From the NCBI GenBank assembly GCA_018857735.1, contig JABMCL010000954.1:552501-616500 (forward strand): a stretch of 64,000 bases of DNA. Direction: 5' to 3'. The position numbers were made by a program, and so were the translations under genes. Shown here one piece after another: positions 1 to 11,815 of this stretch; positions within the stretch are counted from its first letter, which is position 1, and each line of letters starts with the position of its first letter. The stretch is from Alviniconcha marisindica (lineage: Eukaryota > Mollusca > Gastropoda > Provannidae). Under the pieces are notes generated by a model. It was given only the letters and a program-made list of their open reading frames with translations, was not told the DNA's origin and made no database searches.

Positions 1-348
1 AAAGAAAAAGAAGAAAAAAAACACAATAGAAATCAGTGAAGTGACCGCAGCGGCCACCACGTCTGACAGTTTAGTCCACGGATTTGTAGGCTACAAGTCA
101 ATGTCTTATCCTAAAACTGTCAGTTCCCGTTATCCGCATCATTGGAGATCAAAGGGAGATAATCCAACGCACATATGCTGAGGAGAAACTGGGGCAGAAG
201 GAAGGACTTGACCGCTCGCCACCGAGGACAGATGAGCTTTAGCCAGTCAATGCCTACGTACAAACACGCCTCCTTAGACAAGCCCGCAGGCTGTCCAAAT
301 ACCATTGTAATGCAAACAAAGCACATGCCTGTTGTTGTTGTTGTTGTG

Positions 349-349
349 T

Positions 350-411
<62 letters not shown>

Positions 412-421
412 AGTGTCACTG

Positions 422-458
<37 letters not shown>
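349..458. repeat. (GT)n microsatellite, two blocks
   Basis: Two perfect GT runs of about 60 and 36 bp are separated by a short CCAGTGTCACTGTT spacer. Confidence 0.95.
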
Positions 459-459
<1 letters not shown>

Positions 460-626
460 CCAGTGTGTGTGAACGATATGTCTCATCACTGGAGTCTATC
501 TAGCTGTCTCTCATCTCTTCCACTATCACACTAGTCTCTTTCCACTCCGACTCATCTCTGTCTCTGTCTCTCAGTATCTGTCTGTCTCAGTCTCTCACTC
601 TCAGTCTCTCACTGTCTGTGTCTGTC

Positions 627-627
<1 letters not shown>

Positions 628-693
<66 letters not shown>

Positions 694-696
694 CTT

Positions 697-768
<72 letters not shown>
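628..768. repeat. (CT)n microsatellite
   Basis: About 140 bp of nearly pure CT, interrupted once near 690-700. It lies about 590 bp upstream of the SENP8 start codon. Confidence 0.95.
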
Positions 769-772
<4 letters not shown>

Positions 773-1355
773 GTCTTTCTAGTCTCTGTCTGTCTAACCC
801 CCCCACATGTCTCTCTCTCGACAGAAGGAAGACGGAACAAAGCAAAAAGAAACCCTTGAAAGTGTAGAGTGCAACGTTCGTCATCAGCCACCGACTAACC
901 GACTTCAGACCAATCCGATTCGTGTATGGAGCGCTGCTTCAGAGCTATGCGTTTTTGTGAGAAAACCGCTGATACTCTAACGGAAGGCGGTGTATTTTTA
1001 CCACTATCGTACAGGTATGCACTGCGGCATCTGGAACTGCAATCTCGAAAGGTCATCATGATGGAGTTGAAGGTCGGGGGTGTGTAGGGGTCAGTCAGTC
1101 GTAGATGTCAAAGTTACTGCAAGGACTGAAGATGTTCGATGTCTGATATTTCACTGAATCTAAGTGGCGTGTTTCCACTCACAAAAAAGAAGAGCAAGCA
1201 GTGTGAAAAAACAACGCCGTAGTGTTTGGTTGATGGTATTATTTACTGAACAGGCAAATTTCTTACTTTGAAAGTGTGGTTTTTGGATACCGCGCGTAAA
1301 CAAACACGCCCACAACTACCTCGCCGGAAGTGACGTTTGGGAATGGCTGTCGAAC

Positions 1356-1474
1356 ATGGCCGAAGACGATGAGATTGTTTTGAATTTCAACGACAGTTTA
1401 CTACGTAAATCTGACGTGGATCTGCTTGGAGGACCATGTTGGATCAACGACAATTTAATAGGTTTCACTTTCGA
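1356..1474 (+). CDS. SENP8: SENP8 coding exon 1
   Basis: Residues 1-39 plus two bases of codon 40 (Glu). Donor is GA|GTAAGT at 1475. It contains the conserved DSLLRKSDVDLL stretch and WINDNLIGF. Confidence 0.93.
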
Positions 1475-3893
1475 GTAAGTCACGAACTTGCTTATTTGTC
1501 TTTGTCGTTGCAAAGGGTTCAGACATGGAGCACTGTGCGGGTCGCTAAGTTGCCAGCTCAAGTGTGCTATTACCCGTAGACCGTTCATTCACAAATTGTG
1601 TTGATTGATCGGACTGGGCGCTGTGTGTGCTCCCTCAGCTCTTTCTCTCTTTCCCAGTAGCACAACAGGAATGCATGCCGAGGACAGCTACAGCTGGGTG
1701 GCAAGTCGGGTGCGTCGACGGGTCCTTGATGATGCAATCTTTGTTTTGCTGTCGTTTCGTCTGCAACTGCTTGGACACTGTAAAATGCGTTTTGTTTCTG
1801 TGACTTGATATGATTGGCTGCACTTGTCAAGAAGTAGCTGGGGATAGTGATTTTTAAATTTTGTTGTGACTTTGTCAAACGTGACCTTTACCTTACAGGC
1901 TGAGATTAGTACAGAAGTAGAGGTCAGGGAATTAGGTTGGAGGCCTATCTACGAGGTATTTGACGTAGCGCCAAAACCAAAACAATACGCTGTGGTTGGA
2001 TCGTCTTGCGTTGTGAAACAGTGCAAGTTAGTGGGTCAACACAAATAAGCCAGCTTAGCTCGCCGTGAATGACCTGACAAGACTGTAGTAAAACAACAAT
2101 GCAACATTTTACAGTTTATCGTAACTTTGCCAGACTATCAGTCATTCAGAATGATACTGCAGTGATAGTGATGCAGTGATTGTCAATAAGTGGTGGAGAC
2201 TAACTGAGGTTAACCCTTGTATTTGTGGTGGATAAAGTTTGGATTTGATGGAAACATTTGGAAGCCACCTATCACCAAAATGGACAAGAACTTTTAAGAG
2301 CTAACAATAAAATAACTTGTTTGTTTGTTTGTTTAGTTTTTTGTTTGTTTTGGTAATGTAAAATTGTAAGATATGAGTTGTATTTTTTAAAGTTAGCATT
2401 AATATATATATATAATATATATTTACAGCTGATTGGTTTTCAGCATTCCAACTTGCTTAGACTTACACTTACAGTCTTCTTCTTCTTCTTTTTTTTCAAG
2501 TACTCTCTTTTCCTCTCTGCATTTTATTGTTGTTTACGAACCCATTTAAATTTTAAGCATTGATTTATAAGTAATTGTCAGAATTTTTTGTTATGGATGT
2601 ACTTGGATGAAAAAGAGGACAAATGAAAATGGACTATGGGAATTGGTAATGGTATAACTATATATATGTATAATACTTCTATACTTACTGTAAGGCCTAA
2701 AGGTAATTGAGACACTGGACCATCGCCCCTCATGCGGATGCTGAAGTTAAAAAATAATATTCTAGTAGAATCTTTTGTTATTCAGTCATGCTACATGATA
2801 TACATGTAGTATAGTAGCAATTTATAGATAAATTTATTATCTAATTGATTGCAAAAATGAGAATGAGAAAAATATAAAATAGCATGCAACTTTTAATGTG
2901 TTTTACTAATTAAGTCCAGCTGCAAAGGGGGGAAACTGCTCACCAGGCTCGCCATTTTTGATGACTGAAGCCAAGGGGTGGATTCACCCATATTTTGTAG
3001 TTTCAAAGGGTGTTTTCACTCCCTGCCAACTACTCTAAAGGGTGATGATTTTATGAAGTAAAAAAATATGTTTGAGTTCAAGGTCACACCTTTTCATTAC
3101 GCATGCATGCACACGTGGGGAAGAATCTAGGTGGATTTTGAAAAAACGGCCACCACTGAACGCTAGCCTTATCAAACACTTCCAATTGTCAGAAACTGAA
3201 GTGTGGGCATCATGCTTCCACAGCTGATTGAAGAGTGTTGTTGAGTTTCCAGGCTATGTATTTGTATTGCTGGGAAAAGTTATGGAGCCGGAGGTATTCA
3301 CACCCCAGAATAAAGATTTAAAGGGGCGAATCTTACACACGCTTCAGCATTTTAAGGAGTGGTTTTGAAGGTTTGCTGCATAAAATGTACACAATTGCTG
3401 CATTGTTGGCAGCCCTGACATATAATAATACAATATATCACTGTTTTGTTAAGTTATAATTTGCCTTGAATCACCACTTTCTTCTTTCTTTGTGTGTGTG
3501 TGTGTGTGTGTGTGTGTTTGTTGAAAGAGTTCTTGCTGTATGATCATGTTTTTTCCACAATGTGTATTATTCCTTGCTTCCAGTATGTTTGAGATTCTTT
3601 ACCAATGCCTGTTTTGTATCGCCAAATTTCAGGCAACTTTTGCAAGTATTACAGAAAGTACCCACATCTTTGTGTTTCTCTCAAACTTGAAATTTTGAGT
3701 TGTGAACAAGGTTTTACTCAGTCACTGATGATAATTTATATATATATATCATATATATTTTACATGTATTTAGTTATTCATTTGTTTATAAATTTGTGTT
3801 ATATGTTACACATATATATGTGTATTTGGCACATTATGCTTTTAAAAATTAACAAATCTTTTACTTGAATATAGAAATATAGAAGGATGAATA

Positions 3894-3958
<65 letters not shown>

Positions 3959-5058
3959 AGTGATTGCATGGTCTGTGAGTGCTAGTGCTACTTTACAACT
4001 GGAGTTCCACGGAATGGTGTAAGGAGGGTGTTTTTTTTTTTGGCCGTCCTGTTGCAGGTATTTTGAGCGGGAGCAGTTCAACCACTCAGCTGACCGCCTG
4101 GCCCTTCTGAGTCCCTCCACCACCCAGTTCATCAAGTTTGCCGCTGGTACTGAAATTATTGTCCTAGGCGTGAGCAGTAAAACCCTAACACCCTAAGCTC
4201 AGATGTAAACGTGGTAATGCACAAATGGTGAAATGCATTCATGCGTGCCTGCACGCATGCACACACCACACACATTTCAAATCAGTTTGCAGCATCAACC
4301 CAAGGTGTAAACACTTATAACTCAGCACGGTCATTCGGTGTTGTTTTCAATGTCTGTCAGATCAATATACAACACAAGCGAAAGGTACGGAAGACTGATT
4401 CAGAATATTTATTTGATATGGGCCACCCTCTATTGGGCGGATCAGTGAAGCTGGTTTGCACAAGTGAATGCCCTTTGTAATTTTTCACACAAGATGTCAC
4501 GAGAGGTCGCAGCGTCACTTCCGGGCCAATTTCTGAGTAGGCATTGCTTCACGCTGTGTATAACAATGGAAGTTGAACTTAGAATTGTGAAGCAGTACAA
4601 ATGCCACCACTGTTGCAGTTGCAAAAATTACCAGGGAGAGGGAATGGAGGGTGGGGAAAAAGTGTCCTTGTGTCATTTTTTGGCTGACCAGAAGATCACT
4701 AGTTCATGGAAAAAATGCGTCAAGTTATTGCTTGTTGCCAGACACATTCTGACTATGGGCATCCAAAAATGTCTTTAAAGTTGGCAGTGTAAAATTTGCA
4801 AATTCACTGTCACCGCCTTCCATGGTGAAGAAAGTACACACTGGAAGTAAAAGCAGCCAAGGGACTTAAGCAATGCCGGGCAAAAGTCAAGGGAGTTAAC
4901 AAATGAACTGCCCAATATAATGCCTGTGCATACATGTACAGATGCAAACCCATACATGCACACATATGGAACAAATCCATACATGCATATAATACACACC
5001 CATGCATACATATTAAATGCAAACCTATACATGCACAAACCTATACAAACCTATACAT

Positions 5059-5091
<33 letters not shown>

Positions 5092-5863
5092 AACATAATG
5101 TGCACTATCAATCAGTCAATCATGATTTTTTAATTTGATGTCTGTCATCTAGACTAGGTGATAGTAGACCAAAACAAAACAACCTAGACTTTGTATGCAT
5201 GCTGAAATGGGATTTTTTTTATTGTTGCTTTTAACTAATATAAAACTGCATAGTAAGTACTTTAGTACATTACTGTACATACCTGTACATATGGCAGTGT
5301 GTTTACAAGCTTTTGTGTTGCTTTTTTCAGGTGAAGATCTGGCGTTGGCACTGGAACCACTTAACCTGCCAACGAAGGAGTATGTGTTTTTACCCATCAA
5401 CGACAATAATTCTACAAACAGAGCTGGTGGCTCCCATTGGTCAGTTAAATCTGTTTAAATTTTATGCTGTTGTCAACCCTGACCCTTACCTCCCTATCTG
5501 TCCTAACCTCCTGGTAATGCCCCCCCCCCCCCACCCCCCCATCCCCCGCTTGCACCCTCCCCCCAACATCCCCCCCCCACCCCATCCCCCCGGCTCCATC
5601 CCGCCCCACTGTCTATTACTTTTTTTCTTCTTCAGGTTATCTGTTATGTGCGTGCAAAAAAAAACAACCTACCCCTTACCCACCTCTTTTCCTTTGGCCT
5701 AACCTTCTGGTACCCCCCAACCCACACACCACACCCCACACCCCACCATCACACCCCACCATCACACCCCCACACTCTCTTTTTTCAGGTTATCTGTTTA
5801 TGTGTGTGCATAAAACACCCTACCCCTAACCTCCCTCTTCTCCTTTGGCCTAACCTTCTGGTA

Positions 5864-5894
<31 letters not shown>

Positions 5895-8800
5895 TCTTAC
5901 TTTTTTCAGGTTATCTGTTTTATGTGTGCATAAAACACCCTACCCCTTACACACCTCTTTTCCTTTGGCATAACTGTACCCCCCCCCCCCCCCTAGCCCC
6001 CACCCCACCATCACACCCTACCATCTCTTACTTTTTTCAGGTTATCTTCTCCTTTGGCCTAACTGTCTGGTACCCACCCCATCCCCCCATCACACCCCAC
6101 CCTCTCTTACTTTTTTCAGGTTAGCTGTTTATGCATGTGTATAAAACTTTTGTATTGTATAGTAGCCATGTGCACTGGGCATTATCCAGTACCCTTGGGT
6201 GTGGTGGCTGTGATGGGGATAGAGCCATACAGAGAGGTTGAATTTGTGAGCGAACGTAATGTTATTGGACAGATGCAGGCTCTATAATATATATATATAT
6301 GTAATGGCGTCGAAGAGTGTAGAAGGACAGGACACAGGCAGCGGAGTCAGTAAAAATGGAGACTACAGCAGGCGGACGTCTTGCTACAGCAGCAGACAAT
6401 TTTCAGCACACCCAAAATCCTCACTCGCACGCATAGATAAGAGAACAGCCGCAAGGAACACACGCTATCGGTACAATAAAATCGGCCCTCTGGACCACAA
6501 AATGGCTGACAATTGTGTTTCCTTGGCGCGCACAAATACAATTTCCTCAACAATAACTACCCTAATTAAATCATGAAAAACATCAAATAAAAGCTAAAGT
6601 TACAATCTTTTAAACCGTATAAACAAAATGTATAAACCCTAATTAAATCATGAAAAACATCAAATAAAAGCTAAAGTTACAATCTTTTAAACTGTATAAA
6701 CAAAATGTACACACATGACTTATTTTATTTACAACAAGATTGGGAAGCGTGGCTTGCGCCCATCTATAAACAGATTCAGACAACTAAGTCATAACTAACG
6801 CAATGTACAAAATATTAATGTTACTAAAACTTACATCAGAATAAAGTGCACGCTCCACGGTTAAAATGGTACATAACAATTACAATACAACACTGTAAGA
6901 GAAGCAAGACACACTCAAAGACTAGCACTAAAACAGTCGGTGCAAACTTTCGCCTGGGGCACGTTATCTAGTTGCAACATTGCTGATAAAGTGATATGAA
7001 GTAGTCTATGAATACAACTTAGCTTCTACAGTACACAATACTTAATAAGTTAATTTCAACCCGAAATAAACACTAAACATGAAGTCAGCTAAGCAAAATA
7101 CTATACGACAAAGCATTGATCGACACAGAATTACTTTAATCAAGTCAAAACAATGATTCACTACTATTCACTAGTACTAAACAGAGAACGCGCCGTGCAG
7201 ATGACGGCAAGAATGGACCCAGAGAGGCATCGGCTACTGATTAAGCTCAATCCTGCATCTAAATAAACGTTGGATAAACATTCTAAGATGCCAAATTATA
7301 TTACACATGGCTTGGTGCATAAAAAGGACTAGGTAAACAGAGAGTAGGTAAACAAACAAGCAGTCAAAATATTAAAGGAGAAAACAGATTTGAAAGTGGC
7401 GTGCACCAGCGGCTATCGCTGGTCGGCTGTGTGAAGGCCATGTGGCGTTACGCTACACGCAGCGTTTCAAAACAAAAGCGTTGTCTGTTTCGGTTCCCAG
7501 TACAGTAATGAAATTGCATGAATCTGATAACTGGGGCGGGATTGCCATTAAAACGTACAAAGAGCACTTGCTCACATATATATATATATATAATATATAT
7601 ATATATGTAGAGAGAGAGAGAGAATAAAAGCCCCACAATGATGCGCCTGCCCCCCCCCCCCCCCAATCAATTTTTGTTTTTAATTTGGGTGGTCTCTCTC
7701 TTATCGGGATGCTGTCTCCCCCTGCATGTTTCTTCGTCAGATGTGTACGACAGCGCGTACAGTATGAGTCTTATGTTTTGCAGGAGCTTGATGGTGTTTG
7801 TGAGAAATAAGGAGGAATTCCGGCATTATGATTCTGCTGGCGGCAGTTCCAACGCGACAGTGGCAAAGGAACTGATGAATAGACTACAACCATACCTTCA
7901 TGGTGTGCTTCCTCATCAGACATCTCTCTCTTGTTCCATCTGTGTGTGTGTGTGTGTGTGTTTTTGGGGTAGGGGTACGTGAGTGTGTGTTGGGGGGGGG
8001 GGGGGTGCATGTGTGTACATATGTGTTGGGGTGAGTGTGTGTGTGTGTGCATGCATGTGTGTGGGTGGGTGAATGGTTATGTGTGTGTGTGGGGGGCGGG
8101 GGGGGGGCATGTGTGTGTGTATGAGCATGTATGTGTGTGAACATTTGTGTATGTGCATGCATGTGTGTGTGTGCATGTGTGTGTGGGTTGGGAGGGGAGA
8201 GGTGTTTTGAGGAGAGATGCGCTACAATGCCAACAGGGCATGTTGCTTACACTGTCTGTCTATCACTGTCAGTCTGTCTTATTTGCTCCGCCTCAGTCCA
8301 TAACATGGGTGTGTGCGCACGTGTGTGTGTATGTCAGTGGGTTGTGTGTGAGCAGAAACACGGTTCTGAGAGAAGTTTAATTTCTACCAAGGGGAGTGTC
8401 ACTTGGAGATTCTCTTTTTCTATCATTCTGTCATTCTTTCTTGCTCTCTCAGTCAGTCTGTCTCTCTCTGTCTCTGTCTGTCTGTCTTTCTCTCAATCTC
8501 AGTTTCCTTGAGGATGTCACAAACATGTACATTGTACAAGAAAAAAGAAATTAGCATTTAAAAGACATTTTTCTTCTTCTCTTAGCTCACATATTTTATA
8601 GCTGACAGCTCTGTTGTTTCCCATTTTGTTAACATCCGAGTTGGATGTGTTGCAGCCTCAAAAAGAGGGTCCAAGTTTGTAGAAATGGACTGCCCACGGC
8701 AAAGAAATGGTGAGTTGTCATGGATGCAGCGTCTGTTTGGCTGGCGTCCACTTGGGTAAAGCGATCGTGAGTTGGGCAAGGTCTTCCATCCTTTTCAACA

Positions 8801-10886
8801 TGCTGTGCTGAGTTCACCATTTAGCAATCTCGTTGTTTGGTGTTCAGCTTGCTCAGTAACACAGAAGAAAAAAAATCTTTGGGATTGGACAAGTATTTTA
8901 GATTTGATGAATGCTTGTTTACAGTTACTCTCACCCGATCCTGACTCGGATGGTAGATTATCGTGAGTCTGGCAGATAATTTCAGACTCTGGCTCAGTGG
9001 CAGCTTGGTTAATATCTTGTTGCTGACTGGTACACTCTGTTACAGGTTACAACTGTGGGATGTGTGAGTTCCAGTGTTCTGCTCACAGTGACAAACTAGT
9101 GGGTGTAACACCCTTTGGATGCGCCAGCTATCGCTAATTACTGCCTGTTGCACTCTGTTACAGGTTACAACTGTGGGATGTGTCAGTTCCAGTGTTCTGC
9201 GCACTGTGACAAACTAGTGGGTGTAACACCCTTGGGATGCCCCAGCTGTAGCTAGTTACTGACTGTTGCACTCCGTTACAGGTTACAACTGTGGGATGTG
9301 TTAGTTCTACTTCTAGCCAGTTGCTGACTGTTACACACTAGTGCCAGTTGCTGACTGTTCTGTTACACACTAGTGCTGGTTACAACTGTGGGATGTGCCA
9401 GTTCTACTTCTAGCTGGTTGCTGACTGTTACACACTTGTGCCAGTTACTGACTGTTCTGTTACACACAAGTGCTGGTTACAACTGTGGGATGTGCCAGTT
9501 CTACTTCTAGCTGGTTGCTGACTGTTACACACTTGTGCCAGTTACTGACTGTTCTGTTACACACAAGTGCTGGTTACAACTGTGGGATGTGCCAGTTCTA
9601 CTTCTAGCTGGTTGCTGACTGTTACACACTAGTGCCAGTTACTGACTGTTCTGTTACACACAAGTGCTGGTTACAACTGTGGGATGTGCCAGTTCTACTT
9701 CTAGCTGGTTGCTGACTGTTACACACTTGTGCCAGTTACTGACTGTTCTGTTACACACAAGTGCTGGTTACAACTGTGGGATGTGCCAGTTCTACTTCTA
9801 GCTGGTTGCTGACTGTTACACACTTGTGCCAGTTACTGACTGTTCTGTTACACACAAGTGCTGGTTACAACTGTGGGATGTGCCAGTTCTACTTCTAGCT
9901 GGTTGCTGACTGTTACACACTTGTGCCAGTTACTGACTGTTCTGTTACACACAAGTGCTGGTTACAACTGTGGGATGTGCCAGTTCTACTTCTAGCTGGT
10001 TGCTGACTGTTACACACTAGTGCCAGTTACTGACTGTTCTGTTACACACAAGTGCTGGTTACAACTGTGGGATGTGCTAGTTCTACTTCTAGCTGGTTGC
10101 TGACTGTTACACACTAGTGCCAGTTACTGACTGTTCTGTTACACACAAGTGCTGGTTACAACTGTGGGATGTGCCAGTTCTACTTCTAGCTGGTTGCTGA
10201 CTGTTACACACTAGTGCCAGTTACTGACTGTTCTGTTACACACAAGTGCTGGTTACAACTGTGGGATGTGCCAGTTCTACTTCTAGCTGGTTGCTGACTG
10301 TTAGTGTTACACACTAGTGCCATTTGCTGACTGTTACACACTAATATTGGTTACAGCTGTGGGATGTGCTAGTTCTGCGTCTAGCTGGTTGCTGACTGTT
10401 AGTGTTACACACTAGTGCCATTTGCTGACTGTTACACACTAATGTTGGTTACAGCTGTGGGATGTGCCGGTTCTGCTTCTAGCTGGTTGCTGACTGTTAC
10501 ACACTAGTGCCAGTTGCGCTTTGTTGCAGGTAAGAAAGCGCTGTGGGATGCATCAACACTGGATTGTTACTGTTACACTTTGTTGCAGGTTACGACTGTG
10601 GGGATGTATCGGTACTGGATCGTTAACTGTTACACTCTGCTGCTGGTTATGACCGTGGGATGTGCATGTGCTGGCTCGTTACTGACTGTTAGCGTGACGC
10701 TCTGTTGCAGGTTACGACTGTGGGATGTATGTGATATGTGTCGCTGAGCACCTGTGCCGTGAGCTGTGTGAGTGTTACAACGTGGCGCTGACCGACGTCA
10801 TCACGGACACCACGGTGACCCAGAAGCGACAACAACTCCTCAAACTGATCTTTGACCTGGCCCGCCAGGAATCCCACATCAGCTGA
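1356..10886 (+). CDS. SENP8: SENP8/DEN1, NEDD8-specific cysteine protease (six coding exons)
   Basis: Spliced CDS: 1356-1474, 4058-4146, 5331-5439, 7784-7902, 8656-8709, 10711-10886. It totals 666 nt, or 221 aa; the vertebrate protein is 212 aa. All introns are GT-AG and all phases close. This is a C48 (Ulp1-fold) peptidase. In known members it processes the NEDD8 precursor and removes NEDD8 from cullins and other targets in cytoplasm and nucleus. Family signatures seen: N-terminal DSLLRKSDVDLL and WINDNLIGF (residues 13-37), TQFIKF (62-67), LALALEPLNLP (73-83), INDN (92-95), GGSHWS with catalytic His105, HYDS with Asp122, and QRNGYDCGMYVIC with Gln161 (oxyanion) and Cys167. The full triad is intact, so the enzyme should be active. 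The start is the first ATG in exon 1 that gives the conserved N-terminus. Exon 6 is preceded by a large junction-derived minisatellite. Not checked against transcripts. Confidence 0.93.
1899..2026 (+). other. Exon-like open stretch in SENP8 intron 1, unidentified
   Basis: A good acceptor (CTTTACCTTACAG, ends 1898) is followed by an open frame reading EISTEVEVRELGWRPIYEV and on to VVGSSCVVKQ. I do not recognise it. Its phase does not fit naturally between SENP8 exons 1 and 2. It could be an alternative or non-coding exon, a transposon scrap, or chance. Confidence 0.15.
3896..3952. repeat. (AT)n microsatellite
   Basis: About 57 bp of AT repeat in SENP8 intron 1, roughly 105 bp before exon 2. 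Confidence 0.95.
4058..4146 (+). CDS. SENP8: SENP8 coding exon 2
   Basis: Acceptor TTGCAG at 4052-4057. It encodes YFEREQF through TQFIKFAA and ends on one base of Gly70. Donor is CTG|GTACTG at 4147. Confidence 0.92.
4147..5330 (+). other. SENP8: SENP8 intron 2
   Basis: Holds a cluster of CATACATGCACA-type repeats at about 4925-5060 followed by (AC)n at 5057-5087. The rest is unremarkable unique DNA. Confidence 0.8.
5331..5439 (+). CDS. SENP8: SENP8 coding exon 3, catalytic His
   Basis: Acceptor CTTTTTTCAG ends at 5330; donor TG|GTCAGT at 5440. It encodes EDLALALEPLNLP through GGSH; His105 is the catalytic histidine and the Trp106 codon is split by the intron. Confidence 0.93.
5500..6125 (+). 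repeat. Pyrimidine-rich tandem repeat in SENP8 intron 3
   Basis: About five degenerate units, each with a variable poly-C/ACCCC block, CTTACTTTTTTCAGGTTA and a ...GCATAAAACACCCTACCCC tail. Each unit carries a strong acceptor-like motif (polypyrimidine then CAGG). Poly-C runs reach about 30 bp at 5865-5892. Confidence 0.85.
6126..7783 (+). other. SENP8: Remainder of SENP8 intron 3
   Basis: Contains a tandem duplication of about 75 bp (6563-6635 and 6637-6712; unit begins ACCCTAATTAAATCATG). From about 6300 to 7460 the composition is even and AT-rich and looks like an old mobile element body, but no coding domain or terminal repeat can be defined. (AT)n and (AG)n tracts lie at 7577-7622 and a C-run at 7650-7663. 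Confidence 0.5.
7784..7902 (+). CDS. SENP8: SENP8 coding exon 4, catalytic Asp
   Basis: Acceptor TTTTGCAG ends at 7783; donor CATG|GTGTGC at 7903. It encodes SLMVFVRNKEEFRHYDS; Asp122 is the triad aspartate. It ends at PYLH plus one base. Confidence 0.92.
7903..8655 (+). other. SENP8: SENP8 intron 4, GT-rich
   Basis: Dominated by imperfect (GT)n with G-runs (7940-8190) and a (CT)n-rich stretch (8400-8510). No gene seen. Confidence 0.8.
8656..8709 (+). CDS. SENP8: SENP8 coding exon 5 (54 nt)
   Basis: A 54-nt exon between acceptor TGTTGCAG (ends 8655) and donor AATG|GTGAGT (8710). It encodes SKRGSKFVEMDCPRQRN, which lines up with the loop before the catalytic Cys in SENP8. Gln161 lies six residues before Cys167. 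Too short to appear as an open frame, but the phases (in 1, out 1) fit exactly between exons 4 and 6. Confidence 0.88.
9040..10710 (+). repeat. Minisatellite derived from the SENP8 exon 6 acceptor junction
   Basis: About 18 tandem units fill the end of intron 5. The central units repeat every 97 bp (about 9474-10270). Each carries GGTTACAACTGTGGGATG, a one-base variant of the real exon 6 start GGTTACGACTGTGGGATG at 10710, which encodes the catalytic-Cys motif (GYDCGM becomes GYNCGM). The outer units near 9045, 9155, 9280 and 10590 keep CTGTTACAG or TTGTTGCAG directly before it, so they are complete decoy acceptors. The central units have CTG in place of CAG. The unit at about 10580-10600 is almost identical to the real junction but has an extra G after TGTGG, shifting the frame. 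Confidence 0.9.
10711..10886 (+). CDS. SENP8: SENP8 coding exon 6, catalytic Cys and stop
   Basis: Acceptor CTCTGTTGCAG ends at 10710. The exon opens with GYDCGMYVIC (Cys167 catalytic) and runs through LCRELCECYN to a C-terminal helix and TGA at 10884-10886. The tandem array in the preceding intron is built from degenerate copies of this exon's first bases and acceptor. Confidence 0.95.
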
Positions 10887-11435
10887 TCCACCGCTGACTC
10901 TTGTGTCATAACAAATCGGCCAGTCCTCACGGGCCTTTGTAGTGGTGGCCTCCCCTAGGCATGTTAAGCAGTCGGCTTGTCAGAGGACTGTCTTGGCTAT
11001 ACCAATCAGATGATGTTTGTGATAGGACTGTTGTGGCTAAGCCAATCAGATAAGGTTTGGGACAGGACTGTTGTGGCTAAGCCAATGGGGTGAGGTTTGG
11101 GGACAGGGCTGTTTTGGCTAAACCAATCAGGTGAAGTTTGGGAGAGGGCTATTTTGGCTAAACCAATGGGGTGAGGTTTGGGAGAGGGCTATTTTGGCTA
11201 AACCAATCGGGTGAGGTTTGGGAGAGGACTGTTTTGGCTAAAGCAATTGGGTGAGGTTTGTGAGAGGGCTGCTTGGCTGAGTCAATCAGACCAAATTTAT
11301 GTGGAATGAATTGAGCACAGCAACCTGTCTGACTGGCTGACAATGCCTTGTTTCTGCTGCAGGGCGCTGTTTCATTGTTGGTAGCAGCTTTAGGGCCATG
11401 TTCTTTCTTTAATCTCACTCTGTCTGACTGCTGAC
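10887..11435 (+). repeat. SENP8 3' flank with ~60-bp tandem repeat
   Basis: The SENP8 3' UTR should begin here. About six degenerate copies of a ~60-bp unit (GGACTGTTTTGGCTAAACCA core) run from about 10980 to 11285. No AATAAA is seen within 500 bp of the stop; the first clear one downstream is at 12637. Confidence 0.75.
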
Positions 11436-11436
11436 A

Positions 11437-11815
11437 ATGCTCTTGTCTTCTGCTGCGGCGCTGTTTCATCTGTCTGTCTCTCTTGTGTTGCTGTCTCTCT
11501 TGCTTGTGTCTACTGCTGTCTTGTCTGTCTGTTTGTCTCTCTGTGTCTCTTATCTCTCTCTGTCTTTCTGTCTCTCTGTGTGTGTGTGTGACTGTGTTGT
11601 TGTGTGTGTGTTTCTCTCTGTCTCTCTCTTTCTTCTCCCTCTGTCTCTCCTCTCTCTGTCTCCTCTGCTTGTTTGTTTTTTCCTCTCTCTGTTTCTCTCT
11701 TCTCTCTCTCTCTTATCTCGCTCTGTCTCTCCTCTCTTTCTCTCTCTCCCTTTGTGTGTCTTTCTCTCTCTCTCTCTCTGTCCCTCTCTGTCTCTGTCTC
11801 TCTCCCTTTTTTGAC
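11437..11815. repeat. CT/GT-rich low-complexity tract
   Basis: Nearly 380 bp of TCTCTCTG-type sequence. The long open frames in it are low-complexity artefacts. Confidence 0.9.

Larger units (their letters stand above)
1..1355. other. SENP8 5' flank with microsatellites
   Basis: No coding exon is recognised here. The stretch holds (GT)n at about 349-408 and 423-458 and a (CT)n tract at about 630-768. Unique sequence from about 770 to 1355 leads into the SENP8 start codon and must contain its promoter and 5' UTR, but I see no TATA box I would defend. Open frames in this part are Val-Cys, His-Thr and Arg-Glu artefacts of the dinucleotide tracts. Confidence 0.6.
1475..4057 (+). other. SENP8: SENP8 intron 1
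   Basis: Mostly unique AT-rich sequence with (GT)n at about 3490-3518 and (AT)n at about 3896-3952. One exon-like open stretch at about 1900-2026 is listed separately. No other feature is seen. Confidence 0.8.

Noticed and set aside
6259..6576. 105-codon frame in SENP8 intron 3
   Set aside because: No splice sites of fitting phase, no known family, and the region looks like an old mobile element.
7390..7450. Helitron 3' hairpin (CAGCGGCTATCGCTG)
   Set aside because: No CTRR end follows the hairpin and no matching 5' end was found.
8582..8820. Minus-strand frames over SENP8 exon 5
   Set aside because: Shadows of the real + strand exon at 8656-8709.
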